64,000 nt of DNA from assembly GCF_000152905.1 (NCBI RefSeq), contig NZ_CH672422.1, positions 1 through 64,000 of the forward strand. Reading direction: 5' to 3'. Both the position numbers and the translations under genes were made by a program. The notes beneath the pieces are model-generated. The model worked only from the letters and a program-made list of their open reading frames with translations, had not been told where the DNA came from and did no database searches. Source of the stretch: Nitrobacter sp. Nb-311A. GTDB lineage: Bacteria > Pseudomonadota > Alphaproteobacteria > Rhizobiales > Xanthobacteraceae. Positions 50,514 through 60,921 of the stretch are shown piece by piece; positions within the stretch are counted from its first letter, which is position 1, and every line of letters starts with the position of its first letter.

Positions 50514-50816
50514 ATGATCACTGAAATCGCGCAAATCGAGATCAGGCCGGGCAGCGAGAAGGATTTTGAGGCAGCGATGTCGCAGGCTCAAATGATCTTT
50601 AACCGCTGCAAGGGCTGGAAGAACTTTGAGTTGCATAGGTCTATCGAGAGACCGTCACGCTACAGGCTGCTGATCAAATGGGAAACGCTTGAAAACCACG
50701 TCGTTGATTTTCGCGAATCCTCAAATTTCATCGAATGGCGCGCGCTGGTCGGGCCGTTCTTCGCTTCGCCCCCTGAGGTCGAGCACACCGAAACGGTGGC
50801 GACTTCCAGCATCTGA
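50514..50816 (+). CDS. Antibiotic biosynthesis monooxygenase (ABM) domain protein
   Basis: 100-residue dimeric alpha+beta barrel protein: ITEIAQIEIRPGSEKDFEAA, GWKNFELHRSIERPSRYRLL, IKWETLENHVVDFRES. These proteins include quinol oxygenases and haem-degrading enzymes, but many are unassigned. No haem ligand is evident. ATG 50514. Between ldtR and dispersed-repeat copy D. Confidence 0.82.
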   Translation: MITEIAQIEIRPGSEKDFEAAMSQAQMIFNRCKGWKNFELHRSIERPSRYRLLIKWETLENHVVDFRESSNFIEWRALVGPFFASPPEVEHTETVATSSI

Positions 50817-50826
50817 GGGGCCGGAT

Positions 50827-50920
50827 AGATAGAGCCTTTCCGCTTTGGATTGAATCAGAAGCGGGACTCCATGATGCGACGCGTTCTCTTCGCGAACCGG
50901 TGTTCACTTCGCTCGAAGCG
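50827..50920. repeat. Dispersed ACCGGT palindromic element, copy D
   Basis: Complete composite copy: GGATTGAATCAGAAGCGGG (50848-50866) then GCGTTCTCTTCGCGAACCGG and the complementary arm GCTCGAAGCGC to 50920, which abuts the stop of the AI-2E family gene (50923-50925). Confidence 0.75.
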
Positions 50921-50922
50921 CA

Positions 50923-52068
50923 TTAGCTTTGGGCGGGCGCGGTTTGATCCGGCCAGACGTGGTTCAGCACCACCTTGATGACCGCAATCAACGGTAGCGC
51001 CAGCGCCAGACCCCACACTCCGAACAGCACGCCCAGGAAAATTTGTGCCGCGAACAGCGTCGCCGGCGGAATGCTGATGGCATGGCGCTGGATCAGCGGC
51101 GTCAATACGTTGCCTTCAAGAAATTGTACGGCGAGATAGAGCATGAAGGCGCTGATGATCGCGGTGAGTCCAGAGCCGAGGCTCGCCAGCACGATGAGAG
51201 CACCCGCAAGGATGGCGCCGACATTGGGGATGAACGTCAGGAGCCCGGTAACGAAGCCCAGCACCAGCGCGCCGGGAATGCCGATCAGGGTCAACCCGAT
51301 CCATGTCAGCAGGAACAGCGTGGCCATCGTAGCCATTTGGCCGAGCAGCCAGCGGCGCAGCGTCTCGCTGATGTCGTCGATGAGGCGCGTTGCCTTGGGT
51401 AATCGCCGTGTCGGCACGAAACGCAGGATGCCGTCTCGATAGATTTTGGGCTGTGCCGCCAGCAGCAACCCAAGGAATATGACGATGAAGAAATTCCCGA
51501 CGCCCTCAAAAACATGAGCCAGAATTTTGATGGTCTGACTGACGATCGCGCCGGTTCCGGAAGCGATGGTGCTGGCGTCGGGAAGTTTCGGGCCACGCGA
51601 CGGCGAGGCTGATGTAGTGGGCGTCGGCAGGGTATCGACATCAATTGGCCCCGTTCTGGTGCCCACGTTGAGGAAGCTGGTATCGATCCCCTGCTTCTCG
51701 AGAAAATCCTTGGCGTTACCCAACTGCGCACGGAGAGTCGAACTCAAGGCCGTAACCTGTTGGGCGATGGTCGTGCCGCCGAGCACAACCACACCGGACA
51801 ACAGTCCGGTGAACAGGATACAGACGATCACCAGCCGCAGGGTTTGATTGCCGCCGAATATCCGGCGCAGCAGATCGGCCATGGCCGTGAGGAACACCCC
51901 GAACAGAATTCCAGCGAACAGCATCAGCAGCGTCGCTGCCGAATACCACGCCAGTGCGAGGGCCGCGCCGAAGGCGACAATGCCGATGCCGCCGGACGCG
52001 ATGGAGCGGGCAAGAGACCGCCGTTCGAAGCCCTGACCGTCAGGCGAACCGTCCACGTTGAACCTCAC
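50923..52068 (-). CDS. AI-2E family (PerM-like) membrane permease
   Basis: About 381 residues with seven to eight hydrophobic spans, including LMLFAGILFGVFLTAMADLL and LVLGFVTGLLTFIPNVGAIL, the family signature. A periplasmic loop (residues roughly 95-165) carries a Ser/Thr/Pro-rich stretch. Members are called AI-2 exporters or Na/H antiporters; substrate here unknown. GTG 52068 (GGGA upstream) is preferred to TTG 52098. Downstream of glnA on the same strand, but separated by a terminator. Confidence 0.87.
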   Translation of the reverse strand: MRFNVDGSPDGQGFERRSLARSIASGGIGIVAFGAALALAWYSAATLLMLFAGILFGVFLTAMADLLRRIFGGNQTLRLVIVCILFTGLLSGVVVLGGTTIAQQVTALSSTLRAQLGNAKDFLEKQGIDTSFLNVGTRTGPIDVDTLPTPTTSASPSRGPKLPDASTIASGTGAIVSQTIKILAHVFEGVGNFFIVIFLGLLLAAQPKIYRDGILRFVPTRRLPKATRLIDDISETLRRWLLGQMATMATLFLLTWIGLTLIGIPGALVLGFVTGLLTFIPNVGAILAGALIVLASLGSGLTAIISAFMLYLAVQFLEGNVLTPLIQRHAISIPPATLFAAQIFLGVLFGVWGLALALPLIAVIKVVLNHVWPDQTAPAQS

Positions 52069-52145
52069 CGATTCCCAAAGCAGGCACTCTTTCCGCAAAC
52101 GCCGCAGGGATCAAGCGGGCCGCGACCTTGCGAGCCACGACCATC

Positions 52146-52177
52146 AACAAAAAGGGCGCCTTGTGATGGGCGCCCTT
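52146..52177 (-). terminator. Rho-independent terminator of glnA
   Basis: On the minus strand a perfect 9-bp stem AAGGGCGCC / GGCGCCCTT (52177-52169 with 52160-52152) and 8-nt loop, followed by TTTTTGTTG. It lies 42 bp past the glnA stop. Confidence 0.88.
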
Positions 52178-52218
52178 CAGATTCTCGAAAGCTGCGGGGA
52201 GGCAGCGCAGGTTGCCGG

Positions 52219-53628
52219 TTACAGCGAGTAGTACATTTCGAATTCGACCGGATGCGGCGTCATCTCGAAGCGCTCCACCTCGGTCATCTTCAATTCGATG
52301 AAGGCGTCGATGAAGTCGTCGTCGAACACGCCGCCGGCCTTGAGGAAGGCGCGATCCTTATCGAGGTTTTCCAGCGCTTCGCGCAATGAGCCGGACACCG
52401 TTGGAATCTGCTTCAGCTCTTCTTTCGGCAGATCGTAGAGGTCCTTGTCCATGGCGGGGCCGGGATCGATCTTGTTCTTGATGCCGTCCAGGCCTGCCAT
52501 CAGCATCGCCGCGAAGGCGAGATAAGGATTGGCCATCGGGTCGGGGAAGCGAACCTCGACACGCTTGGCCTTTGGCGAGGTGGTGTAGGGGATGCGGCAG
52601 GAGGCGGAGCGGTTGCGCGCCGAATAGGCGAGCAGCACCGGTGCCTCGAAGCCCGGGACCAGCCGCTTGTAGGAGTTGGTGGATGGGTTGGTAAAGGCGT
52701 TGATCGCCTTGGCGTGCTTGATGATGCCGCCGATGTAGTACAGACAGGTTTCCGACAGGTCGGCGTACTTGCTTCCAGCGAAAGTCGGCTTACCGTCCTT
52801 CCAGATCGATTGATGAACGTGCATGCCCGAGCCGTTGTCGCCGTAGACCGGCTTCGGCATGAAGGTGGCGGTCTTGCCGTAGATGTGCGCGACCTGATGA
52901 ATGCAGTATTTATATATCTGCATCTGGTCGGCCATGTAGGTCAGCGTATCGAACTTCATGCCGAGTTCGTGCTGGGCGGATGCCACCTCATGATGGTGCT
53001 TCTCGACTTTCACGCCCATGCGGGCCATGGCGCCGAGCATCTCCGATCGCATGTCCTGGATCGAGTCCTGCGGTGGAACCGGGAAATAGCCACCCTTATT
53101 GCGGATGCGATGACCTAGATTGCCTCCTTCATACTCGGTATCGGAATTGGTCGGCAATTCGGAGGAATCGAGCTTGAAGCCGGTGTTGTAAGGCGTGGTC
53201 TGAAAGCGCACGTCATCGAACACGAAGAATTCGGCTTCCGGGCCGATGTAGATCGCGTCGCCGATGCCCAGCGATTTTACCATCGCTTCGGCTTTCTTCG
53301 CGATCCCGCGTGGGTCGCGGTTATAGGGCTCGCCCGTGGAAGGCTCCAGGATGTCGCAGGTGATCACCATGGTGGTCTCGGCGAAGAATGGATCAATCGA
53401 CGCCGTCGCCGGATCGGGCATCAGCATCATGTCGGATTCGTTGATCGCCTTCCAGCCGGCAATCGATGAACCATCGAACATCGTGCCTTCGGCGAAAAAC
53501 TCTTCGTCGACCATGCTGACGTCGAAGGTAACGTGCTGCCACTTGCCGCGCGGATCAGTGAATCGCAGATCGACGTATTTTACGTCGTTGTCCTTGATTG
53601 ATTTCAGGACGTCATTGGCGGTTTTCAT
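52219..53628 (-). CDS. glnA: Glutamine synthetase type I
   Basis: Dodecameric GSI that assimilates ammonium into glutamine. [33 protein letters not shown], and the ATP loop [21 protein letters not shown] are intact. The adenylylation site is in [16 protein letters not shown], so GlnE regulation is expected. 469 residues, ATG 53628. It lies downstream of glnB on the same strand; between them is a MITE-like element. C-terminus [15 protein letters not shown] is typical. Confidence 0.98.
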   Translation of the reverse strand: MKTANDVLKSIKDNDVKYVDLRFTDPRGKWQHVTFDVSMVDEEFFAEGTMFDGSSIAGWKAINESDMMLMPDPATASIDPFFAETTMVITCDILEPSTGEPYNRDPRGIAKKAEAMVKSLGIGDAIYIGPEAEFFVFDDVRFQTTPYNTGFKLDSSELPTNSDTEYEGGNLGHRIRNKGGYFPVPPQDSIQDMRSEMLGAMARMGVKVEKHHHEVASAQHELGMKFDTLTYMADQMQIYKYCIHQVAHIYGKTATFMPKPVYGDNGSGMHVHQSIWKDGKPTFAGSKYADLSETCLYYIGGIIKHAKAINAFTNPSTNSYKRLVPGFEAPVLLAYSARNRSASCRIPYTTSPKAKRVEVRFPDPMANPYLAFAAMLMAGLDGIKNKIDPGPAMDKDLYDLPKEELKQIPTVSGSLREALENLDKDRAFLKAGGVFDDDFIDAFIELKMTEVERFEMTPHPVEFEMYYSL

Positions 53629-53715
53629 AAATGCCCCTTGTCTGTGCTGGTCTTCGTAACCGGCGGCACGAAGCGGCCGTCGGTATGGCTTGTGTGGATG
53701 GCGTTCTCAAAGGGT

Positions 53716-54290
<575 letters not shown>

Positions 54291-54377
54291 TCATGCACTG
54301 GATTTCGGACGGACAAAAGTCGCGGGACACGCTTCATTGCCTGCCAGTGGACACACTGGTCGAATTTTCCCCTTCAA

Positions 54378-54393
54378 AGCAGGGTTTATGCCA
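54378..54393 (-). promoter_or_regulatory. Candidate sigma-54 promoter of glnB-glnA
   Basis: Minus strand TGGCATAAACCCTGCT: GG and GC separated by ten bases, as in the -24/-12 consensus TGGCAC-N5-TTGC (one mismatch in each block). It lies 160 bp before glnB in a 346 bp divergent gap with nnr. Rhizobial glnB genes are known to use an NtrC/sigma-54 promoter. No clear NtrC box seen. Confidence 0.5.
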
Positions 54394-54564
54394 ATACGCA
54401 AATGTGCAGGAAATATCCATGCTATCAAAACGATTAAGAGGATTTGGACATATCTTAGGAGAGCTTCCGAATAGCGGTCAGCCTATAAATTAGGCGTTGC
54501 GTTTATTTTTTGTGCAGCGATGGGCCCCGCTAGGCCGGCAGCTTATTGTGTCGGATTTGGGATC

Positions 54565-56064
54565 ATGGAGATTCTGACGACTGGCGAAATGGAGCAGGCC
54601 GACCGGCTCGCAATCGCGGGAGGCGCGTCGGGTTTTGCTTTGATGCTTCGGGCGGGACAGGCGGTCGCGAACGCCGCCGCCGACCTCGCGGAGGAGGGGC
54701 CGGTTCTGGTTATCACCGGATGCGGCAACAACGGCGGTGATGGGTTTGTTGCTGCTACAGAATTGGCGGCGCGCGGCTACGACGTTTCGGTGATCTCGCT
54801 GTGCGAGCGAAACAGCCTCAAGGGCGATGCCGCGCTCGCTGCAAAGGGTTGGAAAGGGCCGGTGCTGCCTTGGGACCCCTCCGCACTCGGTTCGCCCGCG
54901 CTGATCATCGATGCGCTGTTCGGAGCAGGCCTCAATCGGCCGGTCAGGGGTGACGCCCGTGTGATGATCGAGGCTATCATCGCCAACGGCGCGCCCGTGC
55001 TCAGCGTCGATCTGCCGAGCGGTATTAACGGCACCACCGGCACAATCATGGGCGCGGCGATACGTGCTACCGAAACAGTGACGTTCTTTCGCAAGAAGCC
55101 GGCACATCTGCTGCTGCCAGGCCGGATGCATTGCGGCCGGGTGCGTGTGGTCGATATCGGGATCGCCGATGTTGTATTGGATGAAATTCGTCCGATAACC
55201 TTCGAGAATATCCCGGACTATTGGCAGAGCGCGTTTCCGGTCCCGCGTATCGACGGGCACAAATATGTGCGCGGCCATGCCGTTGTCGTGTCCGGTAATC
55301 TGACATCCACGGGCGCTGCCCGGCTGTCCGCGCGCGGCGCGCTGCGGGCCGGAGCCGGTCTCGTCACAGTGCTCTCGCCGGACGATGCGCTGGGCGCGAA
55401 CGCCGCCGCGCTGACTGCCGTGATGGTGCGCCGCATGAACGACGCGGCCGGCTTCGCGGAATTCCTGGCGGATCGGCGTCTCAATGCCTGCATCATCGGT
55501 CCGGGCGCCGGGATCGGCGACGAAACCCGCGCCCTTGTGTTCACGGCCCTTGCAGCGGGGCGGGCGATGGTGCTCGACGCCGACGCGCTGACGAGCTTCG
55601 CCGATACCCCGGATCGCCTGTTCGAGACCATCAGGCAGTCGGGAAGCTCCGACATTGTCCTGACGCCGCACGAAGGCGAGTTTCATCGTCTTTTCAGTGA
55701 GATGAATAATAAACATCCACTTCGATCAAAACTTGAGCGGGTGCGTGGTGCGGCGCAGCGTTCGGGAGCGGTGGTCCTGCTCAAGGGGGCTGATACGGTG
55801 GTGGCTGCGCCGGACGGCCGCGCGACGATTGCGGCCAACGCCCCGCCATGGCTCGCGACGGCAGGCTCGGGCGACGTACTGTCCGGCATGATCGGCGGAC
55901 TACTGGCGCAGAATGTGCCGGCCTTCGAGGCGGCGTGCATGGGGGTCTGGATGCACGGCGAGGCGGGGCAGGAGGCGGGACCGGGAATGATCGCCGAGGA
56001 TTTGCCGGAGGTTCTGCCCGCGGTCTGGAGGCGGCTCTACGATCGGTTCGGGATTGACTATTAA
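54565..56064 (+). CDS. nnr: Bifunctional NAD(P)H-hydrate epimerase/dehydratase
   Basis: Repairs hydrated NAD(P)H. N-terminal YjeF_N epimerase (EILTTGEMEQADRLAIAGG, VITGCGNNGGDGFVAATELA, DALFGAGLNRPVRGD). C-terminal ADP-dependent dehydratase of ribokinase fold (KYVRGHAVVVSGNLTSTGAA, VVLLKGADTVVAAPDGRATI, ATAGSGDVLSGMIGGLLAQN). 499 residues from ATG 54565; the frame is open to 54520. Divergent from glnB. Confidence 0.94.
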   Translation: MEILTTGEMEQADRLAIAGGASGFALMLRAGQAVANAAADLAEEGPVLVITGCGNNGGDGFVAATELAARGYDVSVISLCERNSLKGDAALAAKGWKGPVLPWDPSALGSPALIIDALFGAGLNRPVRGDARVMIEAIIANGAPVLSVDLPSGINGTTGTIMGAAIRATETVTFFRKKPAHLLLPGRMHCGRVRVVDIGIADVVLDEIRPITFENIPDYWQSAFPVPRIDGHKYVRGHAVVVSGNLTSTGAARLSARGALRAGAGLVTVLSPDDALGANAAALTAVMVRRMNDAAGFAEFLADRRLNACIIGPGAGIGDETRALVFTALAAGRAMVLDADALTSFADTPDRLFETIRQSGSSDIVLTPHEGEFHRLFSEMNNKHPLRSKLERVRGAAQRSGAVVLLKGADTVVAAPDGRATIAANAPPWLATAGSGDVLSGMIGGLLAQNVPAFEAACMGVWMHGEAGQEAGPGMIAEDLPEVLPAVWRRLYDRFGIDY

Positions 56065-56081
56065 GATCATGATATGTCAGG

Positions 56082-57422
56082 CTATTCCACCGAAAACCAG
56101 CCGACTTTCCGGGGCGCGCTCCATTCCACGGCCATGGACTCGATCAGCCAGGCTCCGGCGACGTCGGCGGCAAAGGCGATGCGCTGGGTCTGCCCGGTAT
56201 CGACCAGCACTGTGTCCAGCCAGAACGGTTTCCACCCATCGTCGAGCCGGTCCAGCAGGCGGGCGTGATGACCGTGCAGGTGAAACACCATGGGTGTTGC
56301 TGTCGTGTTTGCCAGCGCGAGCACGACGGTCCGGCCGCGCTTGACGCGGAAGGCGGGCGCTCTGCGCGTGCTAAAGTGCGCCGGCCGATCCCAAAGGGCT
56401 GGAGTTCCTTCAGATGAAGTCAGCGGCACGTCGACGCGTAGCGCGTTCCTGAGATCGAGCCGCGCGGGCAGGTTTGTGGACGGCAACGCAGGCGGCGCCG
56501 GCAGCGGCGCGGATCGCGCCTGCCCTTCGGCTGAAACATGAAGGCGGGCGATCTGACGCGGGTTGCCGCCGCCGTCATGCAGGACGATGGCCGATGTCGC
56601 TCCCGCCGGAAGCGCGGCATCCATAATGACGTCGATCCGGGTTCCCGGGGCGAGGACCAATCGGCCGTTACGCGCCAGAAACGGCTCCGCCGGTTGGCTG
56701 TCGATCGCTATGATCCATGCAGCCAGATTCTGGATTGCAATAGCGATTGCATTGCGTTGACAGGCATTAACGAACCTCATTCTGAGGCGTTCGTTGATGC
56801 GAAGGTTGAGGTCGAGCGACAGCTTCCCGTTCACTAGATAGAAGGGTGGTCCGACCTTCTTTTCGGTTGGGCCGGGCGCGGCAGGACGTCCTTCGGCGTC
56901 AAGCCGCCAGTCTTCGATCAGCATCACCTCGTCACGATCGACCTCTGTCGGCGTCGTTTCCTCGACGATCAGAGCCTGCGCGGGCGAGGGCTGCGGGAGA
57001 CCGTCCCCCAGCAGGCGACCATCGCACAGAAAAGTCCCGGCTTGCCGTAACGGGAGCCGATAACGGTCCGCGCCGCCCGGCGGGATGAGAGGCCGAGCGG
57101 TCAATGGCTCGATGGCGGTCACGCCATCTATTCCGTGCCAGTTTAGAACCAACGGCGCCGGGAGGCCGTTGTTCACGATGAGGTCCATGCTCTCGCTTTG
57201 GCGGAAACGTGGGCTTTCGGAGGAGCCGTCGGTCCTCAGGGACCAGGCCGCGGGTTCATGATGATCCGGCCCAAGTGAAAGGGGGGCGGGCACCGCGTCG
57301 ATAGCGTATACTTGCCGATCTTGCGATTGCGCGCGGATCGTGGCCGCGGGTCCCGCCGCGGCGGCTGCCCCGAAACCGGCCAGAAGATGCCGCCGGGTTA
57401 GTTGAATGGGACGAAGCGCCAT
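56082..57422 (-). CDS. Multicopper-oxidase-like protein lacking most copper ligands
   Basis: 446 residues with a twin-arginine-type signal (LTRRHLLAGFGAAAAAG) and cupredoxin repeats. Copper-ligand motifs are altered: the first HxH block reads LNWHGI (His96 alone), the second reads GTFLCDGRLLG where HxH is expected, the third is kept as VFHLHGHHARLL near residue 380, and the C-terminal HCHxxxH block reads GAWLIESMAVEW. It is therefore probably not an oxidase; FtsP/SufI in E. coli is a comparable copper-free member. ATG 57422. Confidence 0.85.
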   Translation of the reverse strand: MALRPIQLTRRHLLAGFGAAAAAGPAATIRAQSQDRQVYAIDAVPAPLSLGPDHHEPAAWSLRTDGSSESPRFRQSESMDLIVNNGLPAPLVLNWHGIDGVTAIEPLTARPLIPPGGADRYRLPLRQAGTFLCDGRLLGDGLPQPSPAQALIVEETTPTEVDRDEVMLIEDWRLDAEGRPAAPGPTEKKVGPPFYLVNGKLSLDLNLRINERLRMRFVNACQRNAIAIAIQNLAAWIIAIDSQPAEPFLARNGRLVLAPGTRIDVIMDAALPAGATSAIVLHDGGGNPRQIARLHVSAEGQARSAPLPAPPALPSTNLPARLDLRNALRVDVPLTSSEGTPALWDRPAHFSTRRAPAFRVKRGRTVVLALANTTATPMVFHLHGHHARLLDRLDDGWKPFWLDTVLVDTGQTQRIAFAADVAGAWLIESMAVEWSAPRKVGWFSVE

Positions 57423-57613
57423 TTGCCAATGCGGATCATGTTCGCCGGACTCTGTCCAGCAGCCTCCGGTAGGCCGAGGGAGGCCGAACGGCCATTTTTT
57501 TACTGCAGACGGATGCCGTCATGTTATAAGCCCGCCGCATCGAGCGCGTCGATGGCGGCGGGAGATGAACCCGGTGCCGTTGATGCCGTCGATGCACCTG
57601 ATTCTAACTCGTT

Positions 57614-57661
57614 AGAGCATGAGGTCTACCGAAAGCCGCTTCGCATTTTTCCGCATCATGC
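57614..57661. repeat. Decayed copy E of the dispersed palindromic element
   Basis: GAGCATGAGG (57615-57624) and ATCATGC (57655-57661) match the outer arms of copy A; the ACCGGT core has drifted. It lies just before MITE-like copy 2 in a 436 bp non-coding gap (57423-57858). Confidence 0.5.
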
Positions 57662-57690
57662 CCGGCTCGCAGGCCGGATTGATGCGCAAT

Positions 57691-57858
57691 GGTGGGCCAA
57701 TTCTGACATTCGCATCCCGTTTTGGGAGGCATTTCCGCGAATGTTGAGAATCAAAAGCCCGCTAACCAACACAAAAGGCTCTAGTGGAGTTTTTGGATTT
57801 GACATTCGCTTTGCTGACTCCCAGCCAGATGGTAGCAAATGTCGAACCTACTCCACTG

Positions 57859-57859
<1 letters not shown>
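57691..57859. repeat. MITE-like two-hairpin element, copy 2 (ends at tRNA-Leu)
   Basis: Same architecture as 53716-53883. Hairpin A: ATTCTGACATTCGC (57700-57713) with GCGAATGTTGAGAAT (57737-57751); it shares TTCTGACATTCGCATCCCGT with copy 1 except for one base. Hairpin B starts CTAGTGGAGT at 57781, contains TTTGACATTCGC, and ends ACTCCACTGG at 57850-57859. The last G is the first base of the tRNA. Confidence 0.8.
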
Positions 57860-57943
<84 letters not shown>

Positions 57944-58095
57944 AGCGCTAAAGCGTTTGAGCAGAACGATTTCAGGCAGCTATCCGGGTTGGATACATGC
58001 CGGCCGTACACTGATGCAGGCGGTTGCGCCACGCATCGCCCGATTGACAATGATCCGGCGGTTCCTGCCGGACCGAGCGGAAGAAGATTGACGCC

Positions 58096-59457
58096 ATGCA
58101 GGTGAACGAAACCCTCGCAGAGGGATTGAGGCACGAGTTCCAGATCAGCATCCCAGCCGCCGAAATCACGGCCAAGGCGGATGAGCGGCTCGTGGACCTC
58201 AAGGACAAGGTGAAGATCAACGGCTTCCGCCCGGGAAAGGTGCCGGTCAGCCATCTCAAGAAGCTTTATGGCCGCTCCGTGATGGTCGAGACCATCGAAG
58301 ACACGATCCGCGATACGAATATGCAGATCGTCAACGACCGCGGTTTCAAACTCGCTGGCAATCCCAAGGTCACGATGCCTTCGGAGGAGAAAGAGATCGA
58401 GGATATCCTCGCCGGCAAGTCCGACCTCAGCTACAGCGTGGCGATCGAAGTCGTGCCGCCGATCGAACTGGCGGACTTCAAGTCCTTCACCCTCGAGAAG
58501 CCGGTGGTCGATGTGAGCGACGCCGACGTCGACGAAGCCATCAAACGGATCGCCGATCAGAATCGCACCTACACTGCCAGGGCGGAAGGTGCGAAGGCCG
58601 AGAATGGCGACCGCATAACCATCTCGTTCAAGGGCAAGATCGACGGGGAGCTTTTCGAGGGCGGGAGCAGCGAGGATATCCTGGTCGTGCTGGGATCGAA
58701 CGCTCTTATTCCGGGGTTCGAAGAGCAACTGGTCGGAGCCGGAGTCGGCGAGACACGTACTGTCAAGGCCTCGTTCCCCAAGAACTATGCGGACTCAGAG
58801 CTTGCCGGGAAGGACGCCGAGTTCGAGACCACGGTAAGCCTGATCGAGGCGCCGCAGGATCTCAAGATCGACGATGAGTTCGCCAAATTGCTCGGTTTGG
58901 AAGAGCTCGATCAGTTGAAGCAAGTCGTTCGTGAGCAGCTCAGCGCGGAATTTGCCCGGGCGATGAGGCAGCACGTCAAGCGTGCGCTGTTCGATCGCCT
59001 CGACGAGACGCACAAGTTCGATGCGCCCCCGACACTGGTCGAGGAGGAGTTCGAACAGGTTTGGAAGTCCATTACGGCAGAGATGGAAAAAGAGAAGAAG
59101 ACCTTTGCCGACGAGAACACCACCGAAGAAGAGGCCAAAGCAGAGTACCGCCGAATTGCCGACCGCCGGGTACGGCTCAGCCTGGTGCTCTCGGAGATTG
59201 GCGAAAAGAACGGAATCACGGTCGCCGACGATGAAATCAACCGTGCGTTGATTAGTCGCGCCCGCCAGACGCCGGGCCGTGAGAAGGAGATTTGGGATTA
59301 CTATCAGAAGAATCCGCAAGCCCTGGCTCAGATTCGCGCGCCCCTTTTCGAGAACAAGGTGGTGGATTTCATTCTTGAACTCGCCACGATCACGGAAAAA
59401 AGAGTGACGCGCGAGGACCTCTTCAAGGAACACGAAGCGCATAGCAGCGAAATCTGA
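58096..59457 (+). CDS. tig: Trigger factor
   Basis: Ribosome-bound chaperone and peptidyl-prolyl isomerase. The ribosome-binding tail is at the N-terminus ([20 protein letters not shown]), the FKBP domain includes [20 protein letters not shown] and [16 protein letters not shown], and the long C-terminal helical arm covers residues about 250-430. 453 residues, ATG 58096. tRNA-Leu is 152 bp upstream; clpP and clpX follow, the usual alphaproteobacterial order. Confidence 0.97.
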   Translation: MQVNETLAEGLRHEFQISIPAAEITAKADERLVDLKDKVKINGFRPGKVPVSHLKKLYGRSVMVETIEDTIRDTNMQIVNDRGFKLAGNPKVTMPSEEKEIEDILAGKSDLSYSVAIEVVPPIELADFKSFTLEKPVVDVSDADVDEAIKRIADQNRTYTARAEGAKAENGDRITISFKGKIDGELFEGGSSEDILVVLGSNALIPGFEEQLVGAGVGETRTVKASFPKNYADSELAGKDAEFETTVSLIEAPQDLKIDDEFAKLLGLEELDQLKQVVREQLSAEFARAMRQHVKRALFDRLDETHKFDAPPTLVEEEFEQVWKSITAEMEKEKKTFADENTTEEEAKAEYRRIADRRVRLSLVLSEIGEKNGITVADDEINRALISRARQTPGREKEIWDYYQKNPQALAQIRAPLFENKVVDFILELATITEKRVTREDLFKEHEAHSSEI

Positions 59458-59680
59458 TCAGACGCGCGTCGCGTTTGGAGGCGCTGCACTAAGGATATGG
59501 ATCGAATCGGCGCCGGGGCGGTCCTGTCAGGCCGCGCGGGTTGCGAATCGGTCCGGCCCGGGAGCGGCCTTCGAGACCGCCGCGCCAGCCGGAGCTCGCT
59601 TCGCGGCGCGACGTTCCGTAACGAATCTCGAAATCGAAGCGCGCCAGAAAATAACGATACCGGAGTGGCTTAGGTTAAGT

Positions 59681-59707
59681 CTTGTCGCCAGAGCGATGAA
59701 CTTATAT
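59681..59707 (+). promoter_or_regulatory. Candidate sigma-32 (RpoH) promoter of clpP
   Basis: CTTGTC (59681-59686), 14 bp, then CTTATAT (59701-59707). This matches the alphaproteobacterial RpoH pattern CTTG plus a CTATAT-like -10 within tolerance. It lies about 125 bp before clpP in a 376 bp gap otherwise without a gene. Heat-shock control of clpP is usual. Confidence 0.5.
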
Positions 59708-59833
59708 TTGTGAGCCGTGCTTGCCGAGTCCTGCATTACGGGACATTCATCCGCACCGGAAGAATTGAAGACTCTCGGTTTCGTCTCGGATGTTCGTCGC
59801 CGCCAACCGCTGACACAAACTTTTGGGTGATCA

Positions 59834-60472
59834 ATGCGCGATCCAGTGGAAACCTACATGAACCTCGTGCCGATGGTGGTCGAGCAGACCAATCGCGGCG
59901 AGAGGGCTTACGACATCTTCTCCCGGTTGCTGAAGGAGCGCATCATCTTTGTGACCGGGCCGGTCGAAGATACAATGTCGATGCTGGTCGTCGCGCAACT
60001 CCTTTTCCTGGAGGCCGAGAATCCGAAAAAGGAAATCTCGATGTACATCAATTCGCCGGGTGGCGTGGTGACGTCGGGGCTGGCGATCTACGACACGATG
60101 CAGTTCATTCGTCCGCCGGTCGCGACGCTCTGCACCGGACAAGCTGCATCGATGGGTTCGTTGCTGCTGGCCGCGGGCGAAAAGGATATGCGGCATGCAC
60201 TGCCGAACGCGCGCATCATGGTTCACCAGCCATCCGGCGGCTTCCAGGGACAGGCGACGGATATTATGCTGCACGCGCAGGAAATCCTGAGCCTTAAGAA
60301 ACGACTCAACGAGATTTACGTTAAGCACACGGGACAAACTTACCAGGCGATCGAAGATGCGCTGGAGCGCGACAAGTTCCTCACGGCTGACATGGCTCGC
60401 GACTTTGGCATCGTCGATAAAGTCATAGACAAGCGCGCTGAAGATCCGGCCGCACCGAAGGCTTCGTCATAG
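59834..60472 (+). CDS. clpP: ATP-dependent Clp protease proteolytic subunit
   Basis: Tetradecameric serine protease that degrades substrates delivered by ClpX or ClpA. 212 residues. Catalytic Ser106 ([10 protein letters not shown]), His131 (IMVHQPSGG) and Asp180 (LERDKFLTA). N-terminal propeptide-like [23 protein letters not shown] 59834. It is followed by clpX after a 449 bp gap, so separate promoters are likely. Confidence 0.98.
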   Translation: MRDPVETYMNLVPMVVEQTNRGERAYDIFSRLLKERIIFVTGPVEDTMSMLVVAQLLFLEAENPKKEISMYINSPGGVVTSGLAIYDTMQFIRPPVATLCTGQAASMGSLLLAAGEKDMRHALPNARIMVHQPSGGFQGQATDIMLHAQEILSLKKRLNEIYVKHTGQTYQAIEDALERDKFLTADMARDFGIVDKVIDKRAEDPAAPKASS

Positions 60473-60921
60473 CGTATTCAAGGCTGGCGAAAGGAAAGGG
60501 CCGTTTGATCCGGTTCGGTTCGAATCACCGCGATGCGCGGCAATGGTTTCTGAAAAGTTCCTTTCCTTCCGCGAAGTGCCTCGATTGGCGTGATAATGGT
60601 GCGAAGCTGACCAAATTCGGCGAGGGGGGTCGCATCCCTGAGCCAAATCGGGCTATCGTTGCATTGCCGATGGCTTGCCGATTAGCGAATTCTTGAGAGT
60701 CCGGACGCCATGGTGTGGTTGCTGAGTTTCAACTGGCGGTATGCGCAGGAGAATCGCATGGACCCGCGATTCGCGCGGGGTTGAGGGCGTAGGGTCTTTT
60801 CTGATACGGACTCTGCTCATATGTAATCTTGTTGCGCCGGATATGCCGGATTGGAGCGGGTAAGTAGGCGGCAGGTGAGCAGGCGAACAGGCGGGATGGA
60901 ACGCGTCGGACGGAGACAGGA
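60473..60921. other. clpP-clpX intergenic region
   Basis: 449 bp. No gene with a ribosome site is evident. It should hold the clpX promoter; I see no clear RpoH site. A T-arm-like GGTTCGAATCA near 60515 lacks the rest of a tRNA. Confidence 0.5.

Noticed and set aside
54490-55716. 408-residue minus-strand frame opposite nnr
   Set aside because: Antisense shadow; nnr motifs are intact on the other strand.
60505-60696. 63-residue frame and T-arm-like sequence between clpP and clpX
   Set aside because: The GGTTCGAATC stretch lacks acceptor, D and anticodon arms, and the frame has no ribosome site.
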